From NCBI GenBank assembly GCA_034190875.2, contig CM067351.1, positions 5,595,295 through 5,659,294 on the forward strand: a stretch of DNA of 64,000 bases. The letters are read 5' to 3'. The notes beneath the pieces were generated by a model. It ran no database searches, had not been told where the DNA came from, and worked only from the letters and a program-made list of their open reading frames with translations. Source of the DNA: Urechis unicinctus (lineage: Eukaryota; Annelida; Polychaeta; Xenopneusta; Urechidae). The position numbers were made by a program, and so were the translations under genes. Below, piece by piece: positions 53,301 to 64,000 of this stretch. The number at the start of each line of letters is the position of its first letter. Position 1 is the first letter of the stretch.

Positions 53301-56300
53301 ACGTGCCGGAGGAAATAAATATAAACATCTCACATATGCGTTGAGAATTAAATGATACAAAATACTTCTCCGTTAATTGGTTTGATGAATATGCACGTCT
53401 TCTCTTAAGCTGCAGATTCCTTCATGAAATGATACCCCGCATATACTTGAATGATATAAGATTGCGTTATGGGTAATGTGTATCACGAAGGTTCACTAAT
53501 TTTACGCGTGTCCTCATGATATGAAGGACGGTGCGATAATAGTGTAGTCGACGTTACTAATAGAAAGATTTTGTCTTATAATCTGCAAGCTTAGAGGTAA
53601 AAAAATTGCTGAACATAATTGATAATATCATAGTGTCTAATTTGCGCTGTTTGGAAGAAGACAATGTAAAAGGCTTCTAATAACTTACCCGTATACTTCA
53701 GTTGATTTCGTGCGATAGCGTAGGATCGAGACAAGCGTCCGTTGAGATAATTACCTTTGTAGCGGTGATGTGTTTAATTACTAGCCCGCATTGATATTGA
53801 GGTAGCTTTGATGTAATTGCATAGAGCCTGTGATTGTGGATAAGTGGACCATCTGATCAATGAGCTTACATATGAATGGATGTCGGATGGTAATTTAAGC
53901 GGCTTAGTAAACTTCGATAGCCCAGTTTTTTTTATACAGGGTCGTAATTAGATGTCTAGAGACGATCTTTAATTGGAGTGGTCGAATTGGAGTCCCAATA
54001 AGCCTTTATAAAGCGTACGTGGGTTTAATTGGCAAAGGACTGTTATCGCTAACGTTATAATTTGAATCCAATTTATCCGTTTTAAAGCGTATATAGGTTT
54101 AATTGGCGAGGGATTGTTATCCTAACATTTAAGTCTGTGTCAGTTGTCTTGAATTGCAATTAAAATTATCAACGGTTCGTCGCAGACGGTTTGAAATGCG
54201 GGTGAGACAAACAAAGTGTCAATAGCATGGGTTAATGGCAGGTAAATGTTGTCTTATTGGAATAATAGATGAAATACATATATACGGTGTGTGAAATAAC
54301 GGTACAAAAAGGAACATACTTACAATACGAATGTAGACGTCCTGATTTGGGGTAAATAGTACATAGGTATAACAAATAATAACATGACATTAATGGGAAT
54401 AATCTCTGAAAAGAAAAAACACTCTGAAAATGAATAGTTAAACATAAATTGGAAGATGAATAATCTGAAAATGAATAAATGATGATAGTTAAATATTAAT
54501 CGGCAGATGGTGCATATATTGGTAAATAGTGTCACAAATCGGTAAATGTTGTCATAAATTGGTAATGTTGTCATAAATCGGTAATGTGCATCTTTCGCGC
54601 CAGAGACTTGGTGGCGCTGTTGAGTTTGTCCTCAAAAATCCACTCAGATTGTCCGCCGGCAAACATGATGTTACACTTTCCTTTATTTGATAATCGAAGA
54701 ACCTTTGATCCGATCAATTTTACTACATCATGTGTCTTCCCATCCCTACGTACAGCTTGTGGCTTGTGGGAAGTTTTGGTTAAGGCGATTGTTGGTGGGA
54801 CATTTTGTCCGGAGGGAGCATTTGCGCGTGTTGTTTCGAATGATTGTTTGCATGTGCGCCGTCGGGGCAGAAGGCTTGGTGTATTAGCCATGGAGGGTGT
54901 TGAAGGGGTCGCGTGGACAACGCTGGGGGCAGAGGATCTGTCAGCAGTCCGATCGACTCTAGGGCGTAGCCCTGCTCTGCGGGGCGCATCGTCAGGCACG
55001 TCCGAGTCCGAATCGTCATTATCTGTTGCAGCTTGATTAAAGCTGTCGCTGGGAAGATCCTTTCCGATAGATCCCCGAGATCTTCAACATTCAACGGATC
55101 CCATTTGTTGGTCTTTGCCCTTATGTGTCCCTTCTTCAAACGCATAACATTGACTGTCTTGTCCAAGTGCTTTCCGTCTGATAGGCGTTTTAATTTAACC
55201 GTGGTAGGGGTTGCATATCCGACAACGATAAAAGGCCCATGAAAATTTTTCTGCAGTTTCCGTTTCGTTTTTCGTACTCGAATTGTTGGTTGGTAAACGT
55301 ATACTGCGTCACCGGCTTCGATTGGGTTGTTTTTGGTGGTTTTATCATACTGATCCTTCATTTTCCTTTGTTGTTGGACTAGATGCTGTTCGGCAAATTT
55401 GGAAATTTCCGCTTGTGTTTGCAGCATTTCGACAATGTGGTTCTTGTATGTGTTGGGGGTTTTAAGGGGGTCTGGAAGATCCATCTCCGCTGGTAACACG
55501 GGCATTCTGCCGAATACTAACATATAGCTTGAATAGCCAAGTGGTTGGTTTTCAGAAGTGTTTAGAGCAAATACTAATGGCATTAGGTGCTGGTCCCAGT
55601 CTGTTTGCTTAGGACTGACATAATTCCTTAGAAGATTTAGTATGGAGCGCTGACAACGTTACGTTTGACCTTGACTTTGAGCATGGTACGCCGAACTGAA
55701 ACTTTGCTTAATTTTGAAAAGGGAGCATAATTCCTGGAATAGGGAGCTTATGAAAGCGGATCCATTATCGGAGGGAAGTCGCTTGGGTCCACCATAGACA
55801 CAGATGACTCTCTCGTAAAAACCCTTAGCAATTGATTTGGCTGTAATGTCACGAGTCGGCCATGCGATGACATAGCGACTGTATTGGTCCGTGACACACA
55901 CCATGTGCTCATTACCGAAGCGCGTTTTCGGTAATGGGCCGACTGTGTCGATTGTCATAGTGTGGAACGGTCCTGGGGCAGGCTCACGGATGATAAGTGG
56001 GGGCCGAATAGAGACATTGGAACTTTTGGATGCATTGCAGGACTTACATGTGTGAACATATTCATTTATGTCCCTGATCATCCCATCCAAGTATAACGCG
56101 GCCGCATGACTGAAATCATTCGCGAAGCGCCCAGATGTCCGCCTAGAGGTGCATCGTGATGCATTTTGAGGAAATGTTCCTTGAGGTTTTGAGGGATTAC
56201 TAACTGTGCCATTGCTTTATTTGGTTTCGGTCCCTGTGATGTTAATATGTGATACAGGAGATCGTCAGCAATAAAATAGTTTTGCTCGCGTTTGAGCAGC

Positions 56301-59300
56301 ACGTCTGCCTCTTGTTTATTGGTTGGAACAGTGCCATACTTGAGGAGTTGTAAAACTATACTGCATTGGGGATCAAGCCTTTGCTGACGCCTTATCTGTT
56401 CTCGGCTTAAGGTGATTGAATCCCAATTAGTTTTCGCTTGGTTTGTAAGCCGATGTCGGAGCTCAGCGCGTTGAGTCCGCTTATCAGTTACTGCACATAG
56501 GGCTTCTGTTTCATAATTGTCCTCTGAATCTAGAGATAGCGAGGCAAGTTTATCGTGATCGTGATCGCGAGGGAAGGCAGATAACTTGCCCGCTGCAGTG
56601 GCGGGAATAGTGCATATAGACTGATGCACGAATTCCTCATCCGATTCACCTGGCTGAGAGTTAAGCGATGGAATCACGCATGGCACATCATGAAACTTAA
56701 CTTGAAGTTTTGCCGTTAACCGCGTTGTCGGCTTGCTAATTATTTCGGGATGGTGAATCGCTGTTAACAAGTCGGGCTTGTCCAGTCGCAATTGAGGGGA
56801 GCAAAACGGTGGCGTTGTTGTAAGGGGAAGCGGATTAACAGGGGTGACCGTGTCAAGATCGGGAAAACGATCGATGACGTCATCAGCATCGGTACGGGTG
56901 ATATCATAGGGACGTCGACATAATGCATCCGGGACAATGTTGTCCTTCCCTTTAACATGACTCACTTCAAATTGAAATTGCTGTATGAATGTGACCCATC
57001 TTGCTAGTCTACTGAGGCTGCTTTAACCCTAATATCCATTTGAGGGCAAAATGATCAGAATGTAACTGGAATTTCTGTCCCTCAAGATACACTCTGAAGT
57101 GTTGAATTCCCCATACTACTGCAAGAAGTTCCTGTTCTGTAGTGGAATAATTTGCTTCAGATTTAGTGAGACCTCTCCCTGCAAACCCTATCGGTCGCAG
57201 CTTAACGTCAATTTCCTGGCTAAGACATGCACCTAATCCTAGTTTACTAGCATCAGTCGACAATACGAATGGTTTGCTGAAATCGGGAAAGGCTAAAACC
57301 TGTGAACTTACCAGCGCCTTTTTCAAGGCGTCAAATGCGGTTTGGCATTCTGGCGACCACGTGAATGATTGATTCTTCTTGGTCAAAACATATAGAGGGC
57401 GCGCAATAATTGCGTAGCCACTGATGAACCTTCTGAAAAAGCCTGTTAATCCCAGGAAAGCACGTATGTCTTTAAGTTTTGTGGGGGTAGGGTAAGATTC
57501 AATTGCTTCTAATTTGTCAGGATTGGGTAATATGCCTTCTGGCTGCAATACATGGCCCAGATACTTTACCTTTTTCACCGCAAACGAACATTTTCTGGGG
57601 TGAAGCTTCAGGTTGGCATTGCGTAACCGTACAAATATTTCCCGGAGATGTTTAAGATGCAAGTCAAATGTGGGTGAAAAACAACAGATATCATCGATGT
57701 ACGCCATGACGTATTTGTATTGTATATTACGCAACAAAGAGTCAATGAGGGATTGAAACAGGCTCGGCGCGTTCCGTATGCCCTGTGGCATCGTTCGATA
57801 CCTGTATTTCCCGGAAGGTGTGATAAACCCAGTTTTATCCCTGGACTCTGGATCTAAGGGGATTTGATGGAACCCCTGAGTGCAATCAAGAACTGAGAAA
57901 TACTTGGGTTTGTTCTCACCTACACAATCTAACACTTCATCTAACCTGGGAATTCGAAGGACTTGAGGAATGGTTACCGCATTAAGACCTCTGTAATCAA
58001 TTACAAGTCTTAGACCACCACCGGCTTTCTTAACTAAAAGGGCCGGCGATGCCCAGGCTCCGTCGTGAGCTTCCTCGATTAGTCCTTGTTGGATTTGTTG
58101 ATCGATGATTTTGTCCATTTCCTGTCTGCCCTGGGGAGCCATTCTATAGGGATACTTATGAACAGGAGTAGAGCCCGGGAGAATCTCAATTTTGCACGAA
58201 GTTTTATCGGTCAACCCTAACTCCTTGGTTGTTGGATTGACAAAACAGTCGGCGAATTCTGCTACCAGGTCTTTAAGCTGTTGGCGCTCAATTTCACTTA
58301 TCTGAGACAGGCTCCAGTCTACATTTGGTACATGGCTAGTATCTTGTGAGGGCAAATGACATGCATTCAATTTAACATACTAACTTTCAACAGCATTCAT
58401 ATTGTCATCAGTTTTGTACTGGAAGGTTTCTACATCATTGTCCCAGCGATCAAATGTGGCAATTCTCTCACCCTTGGTAATGAACTTTGCAACGGGGGTA
58501 GTGTTAAACAACCTTACTGGCACGCAGTTGTCATTGACGGTTACTGCTGCGCGGGCTAACAAAATACCTTTGGCATTCAAATGCGGGAAAACTGAACATT
58601 CCCCTGTCGTTTTGCTTTCTGTTTTACGGAAAAGATTTCCTGCACATATAATTTCAGAAAAGGGATCAATAGTGATATTCTGTGCAGAGTGTACTGGGAC
58701 ATTGGTTGTGAATGAAATGGTACCAGTTCCGAAATTCATTACTGCTGAATGTTTCTTTAGAAATGGAATGCCTAAGTACATTGGGGAGTGAGAGTCGCTC
58801 AATACCACAAAATCAGCTGATAACCTTTGGTTATGTACATAGAATGGTAAGGTAATGTTACCTAGAGTAGTTACCTGAGTGTTGTTGGCACACACACATT
58901 TGCTAATTTTAGACTTAAATCTGTTCCGTAATGTTGGTGGCAATTTGGCCAATACGTCTACAGATAAGAAATTCAGATCAGCTCCTGAGTCGACTTAAGC
59001 TTTGTATCGCTTATTTGATAGCGTTATAGTCAACTCATTGTGGTGTAAAATGTGAGTACCGTACTTACCAGTGGCCGTTGTAGTTCCAATGTTGTCGTCT
59101 TGAAGGTCTGGCCCGTTACTCACAGAGTCAGCAACGGGCGATGATAGTTTCCCTGGAAGCGACAGGTAGAACTAGCATGCCCTAGCTTTCTGCATATGGA
59201 GCAGGAAAGGTTGATGTTAGCGCGGCATTGCTCTTTGTGGTGTCCGACATTATGGCACCTGCGGCAGATTTGCTGCCGGCAGTTCCTCTCGGAGTGACCT

Positions 59301-59957
59301 CTCCGGTTGCAGACGGAGCATTGAGTGGCAATCGGACGATTTTCGCGTTCGTGGGAATATTGTCGGCGGTCGCGATTGTGGGAGTTATCCCGTACATAAT
59401 TTCGGCCTCCGGACGGATGCCTGTGGTTGTCGCGGCGGTACGAGGTGTTTACGTAATCACGACGGCTTTCGTGACTTCGATCGTCCGCGCGTCTGCTGCC
59501 TCGCTCATCCCATCGGTCATAAGCTGGATAGCTGTCGCATGAGTGGCTTCGCCGATATCTCTTGTCACTACGGTCTGTTGAAGGGGAACGTCCTCTATCA
59601 TCAAAACTTACCTGTTTCGGAGCCATGGAAAGCTGTAGAAGACGCATTTGCTCTTTGAGGTCGTTTATATCTCGTTCCTGTGGAGAAGGTGGTGGGGGAA
59701 GAGATGAGCCTCGCATGATGGTCTCTAATCGCGTAAGCGTGTCCGATTCCGACGGGGTTGATGATTCGAAGCGGCGAGCCACTTGTTCTGTGCTGCTCTG
59801 CGACATGGTTGGATTTGGCTTCATGCGAATTCTCGGCGTAGCAATTGTCAGCTATTTTCCTGTACGAAGGAGCATATAGTAGAGCGCTTTGTACCAGGAA
59901 GTTTTTTTTTTTTGATAACAGTGGAAGTTATCAGATATCCGGACTCTCACACCACTT

Positions 59958-60409
59958 CTTATAACTATTTGTCTTTCTTATATAGCTATACACTTGTTAT
60001 ACTTATATTTCTTGATTATTCGTATTTCTGCGCGCTCCTTCGTATATAGGAATATTGTAGCTGCTTGTAGTTGCTTGAGTGGGGATACTAGCTAGAGAAA
60101 ACACACGAGTCCAGGAGTTGAGTTGTTGTTGATTTATTCGAGTTTGGCTTATTAGCTTTCTCTGGAATCTCGGGTCAGAATCTTGTTCAGATACTTCGTC
60201 TCTTCGCTAGGTATTTCTCCCTGTACTTCCGCGAGGCCAGCTATTTTATCGGGGTTCCGGCATTGGATTACGCTCGGAACCACACCCACAGTTGGCCTCC
60301 CAATAGTCCAGGTATAGCCGGTCCCCCTTCACAAAGGTCAACCCCAACTGCTCACATGGGGCGTGGGCTCGAAGGGTCATTGGCCAATGGGAAAAGGTAC
60401 CAGCCAGGT
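59958..60409 (-). repeat. 5' LTR of the Gypsy element
   Basis: Direct repeat of 52866-53300. It is 17 bases longer and differs by about nine substitutions. The precise outer boundary is uncertain, since about 125 bases of non-array sequence follow before the TA repeat resumes. Confidence 0.9.
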
Positions 60410-60533
60410 CTATTATCAGGGTCACACCCCCGTCTTAAGGGCGGAAGTATCCCCGGGCTAGTGAAACATGTCGTGCTGAAAATGGAAAAGAGGGGGAGCG
60501 TTTCAAAAGTCAAAAGAGCTAGATAAATATCAT

Positions 60534-61612
<1,079 letters not shown>

Positions 61613-62056
61613 GATACGACTTGCAGGTAGGCCGTATATAGAGATAGAGAATGAGTTGGGTAAATAACTCAAGGTAACTACAAGATGGAGGATCTAGAAG
61701 GGCGCTCTACTTTATTGTATTCATACACCAGGAGACCAGGCGTTATGACCAGATAGTATGACATACCCCTTATTGAGGATAAAAAAAACAAATATGACAT
61801 TCCCCTTATCGAGGATGAGAAGAAAAAAAATCAATAGGTAATGTCAAAATTACATTAAGTGTTATGGGTAAAATATTTGGTGAAATGGATGGTGATGAGA
61901 GCGATCATGGAGGTTATTCTGTCCCATAAGTGGGGCACATCACTAGTCACCATATCTTGCAGGTGGCTTCACTTGGCGTCCTGATCGGGTACACGTGTTG
62001 GTACTGGTGTCTGGAACAGCTGCCTTCGGTATGCTGTTCGCATTGGCTTGATCAGC
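61613..62056. other. Probable non-coding 3' end or LTR of the second Gypsy element
   Basis: No ORF of note. Position, directly downstream of integrase on the minus strand, suggests the 3' untranslated part and 3' LTR of the element to the right, but its partner LTR lies outside the window, so this cannot be confirmed. Confidence 0.35.
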
Positions 62057-64000
62057 TTAAGGGGAGGACTGCCCCTCAGTCAGCATGGAACGGACTTGTT
62101 TCTCCCTGGTAGGGCTATCATCTGGAATATTGTGCGGTATCGAAGCTACGATGTGTGGGGCTGCATGTGCCGGCAGGGAGGAGGTTGGTTTGAGTAGGAT
62201 AGCTCGTAACTGCTGGCGATTCCGTCTGAGCTCGGAACCATTCACTGTTCTAACCAAGTATGAACGTGGTTCGCTGAGACGTATCACGACACATCCGGGT
62301 TGCCAGGATTTCGTCGCTTCGTTGAAGATAAGGATCGGCTGATCAGCATATAATGGTTTCAAGGCTGGACCAGTAGTCTCATCTAGTCTATCAACAAGGT
62401 GATCACGAGTGTCGACATGGCTTGGTGATGGGATTGTGTGACCCGGTAGTGTCGTCACGAGTCGGCGCTTGAACATAAGTTCGCCTGGACTTACGGTTTT
62501 CGCATCAATGGGCGTCGCTAGGAGGTGCAGTAATTCGATGTCAGTGTCTGATTTTGATTCCAGACACTTCTTGATAATATGCTTAACCGTCCCCACATTC
62601 CGCTCGGCGAAACCGTTTGGGGTAATTGGGGCTCGAAGTAAAATGTTCTATGCCCCAGTCACGGATGAATTCCTTGAACGGAGCACCGGAGTACCGAGGA
62701 CCGTTATCGGATACGATGGTTGCTGGTCGGCCTAGCAAGCCACATATGGACTTGAAGTGGTGGGTCACTTTGGCAGATGTGCCATATTTCAGCTCCTTGA
62801 CTATCGGGAATTTCGTGAAATAGTCCACAATCAGAAGATATTGTTTATTGTTGATTTGGAACAAGTCAGATCCAAGTTTGGTCCATGGGACGAGTGGCAC
62901 GTGGTGGTGAAGGGTCGGATCTTCTTGCTGCTGGGCTTGGTATGTCTGGCATTGCTCACAGCTATTTACAATGGCCTCGATATGTTTGCCAATTCCTGGC
63001 CAGGATTCACACTCGCGAGCAAGAGCTTGCGTTTTCCAGGCTCCTTGGTGGGACGTGTGGAGTTGCTCAAGGATTATAGGACGGTTAGATTCTGGGATAA
63101 GGACTTGTCGACCTTTGAAAATTAGGCCATCCTCGACAGCAAGGCATTCGCGGTGGTTGAAGAACGATCTAATGTCATTATGGCATTGTTTGATGTGTTC
63201 TGGCCAGCCCTCGATGATGATTTGTTTGAGGACACGGAGAGCGGGGTCTCGGTTGGTTTCCTCATGGAGCTCAGCCAGTCGGCTTGGGCTGAAGTTGAGA
63301 AGCGCGATAGGTTTGCAATCGATGTCATCGGTTGCGATGCCGTCAACCCTTGCGTCTAGGTTGATATCATAGTTGTTCACGGGGTTCGGCAGGCGAGAAA
63401 GGGCATCGGATAGGACCATCTGGCTGCCAGGTCGGTACGAGAGCGCGAAGTTATAGCCTTGTAGCTTGAGGAACATACGCTGTAGTCTGGCGGTGCGTTG
63501 GTGAGCTGTCTTTGCCAGATGTTGACCAGCGGTTTGTGGTCCGTGACAGCGGTAAACTCACGACTATAGAGATAGGTATGAAACCAATGTACCCCATGCA
63601 CAAGTCCTAGGGCTTCTCGCTCGATGTTGCTGTAATTGGATTGCGTCTTAGTTAGGGTTTTGCTGGCAAAAGCAATGATGCGTCCTTCTTGGAGGAGGGC
63701 GGCTCCAAGTCCCTTTTGTGATGCATCGACTTCAAGGACTACAGGCTTGGTTGCATCGTAGTAGGCAAGTGATTTGGAATGGTTGACCAGCTGTTTTAGG
63801 GTCACGAAACACTGGTCATGGTCACATTCCCATAAGAATGGTACATCCTGCTTCAATAGGTCAAGCAGGGGTTTGGCAACACTGGAATAGTTCGGTACAT
63901 GTTGGCTTAGGTAAGTCATCAGACCCAGGAAACATTGTAGCTCTTCTTTCGATTTCGGCTTTGGCATATTGTTGAGGTCACGTAACTTGCTCGGATCTGG
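62057..64000 (-). mobile_element. Second Ty3/Gypsy element, partial at the window edge, broken
   Basis: Minus-strand pol of a different Gypsy lineage: the end of reverse transcriptase with RNase H (LEVDASQKGLGAALLQ, TDHKPLV) at about 63380-64000, then the RNase H/integrase junction, an H2C2-type zinc finger (LHTSHQGAWKT...CEQCQ), the integrase core (DYFTKFPIV, VSDNGPRYSG) and a C-terminal region to about 62057. The visible part has a couple of interruptions and is a fossil. The rest lies beyond the window. Confidence 0.88.

Larger units (their letters stand above)
52866..60409 (-). mobile_element. Ty3/Gypsy LTR retrotransposon, broken fossil
   Basis: A Metaviridae-type element on the minus strand, inserted in the TA-rich part of the composite array. 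Parts in element order: 5' LTR (59958-60409), a TGG-starting primer-binding region just inside it, a nucleocapsid-type gag region with three CX2CX3GHX4C knuckles (about 59120-59825), an aspartic protease region with DSGA (about 58400-59010), reverse transcriptase and RNase H with YIDD (about 57000-58370), integrase with an HHCC-like finger, core and a GPF-type C-terminal module (about 54800-56970), about 1.3 kb without ORFs, and the 3' LTR (52866-53300). The coding region has a few interruptions, roughly three to five, so it is dead. The LTRs differ by about 2% by eye plus one 17-base indel, which suggests a fairly recent insertion. No capsid or envelope region was recognised. Confidence 0.9.

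Noticed and set aside
54584-55036. Plus-strand frames across the Gypsy integrase and gag regions
   Set aside because: They are shadows of minus-strand element sequence with no similarity of their own; no envelope gene is supported.

Overview
The window is nuclear DNA from an intron-rich animal. Its host genes have short GT-AG exons and close animal homologues (alpha-catenin, a mitochondrial peroxiredoxin, an inactive rhomboid, a secreted protease-associated-domain protein). Between them lie AT-rich intergenic DNA, (TATG)n and (AT)n microsatellites, LINE fragments and Ty3/Gypsy LTR elements. A marine invertebrate, perhaps a lophotrochozoan, fits the style, but nothing here fixes the phylum.

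Layout: 1-2.4 kb, microsatellite and a purine-rich tract. 2.4-3.0 kb, a small three-exon gene for a secreted four-cysteine peptide. 3.0-6.7 kb, gene-poor, with an (AT)n run and a terminal-inverted-repeat element. 6.7-27.4 kb, an iRhom (inactive rhomboid, RHBDF-like) gene on the minus strand whose N-terminal and middle exons sit in a 6.51-kb block present three times in direct tandem (7881, 14391, 20900 to about 27405). The C-terminal membrane-core exons exist once, at 6740-7880. 27.4-29.0 kb, unclassified DNA. 29.0-31.9 kb, PRDX3 on the plus strand. 34.2-42.0 kb, alpha-catenin on the plus strand. 43.5-49.0 kb, PRADC1 on the minus strand, convergent with alpha-catenin, with minisatellites and a hAT-like element in its introns. 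49.1-64 kb, a repeat-dominated block: a 5'-truncated LINE, a roughly 1.1-kb composite tandem array (TA-rich satellite plus a LINE reverse-transcriptase fragment), a broken Ty3/Gypsy element inserted into that array, and part of a second Gypsy-type element running off the right edge.

The host genes are not an operon; they are ordinary neighbouring loci. iRhom acts in the ER/Golgi secretory route, PRDX3 in mitochondrial peroxide removal, alpha-catenin at adherens junctions, and PRADC1 in the secretory pathway. The most unusual items are the iRhom tandem triplication, whose breakpoint falls exactly on a splice acceptor and whose extra copies are phase-incompatible with simple exon chaining, and the small CxxxC-CxxxC peptide gene. 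Exon borders were read by eye from splice consensus, codon phase and remembered homologue sequences; no alignment program or transcript data was used.
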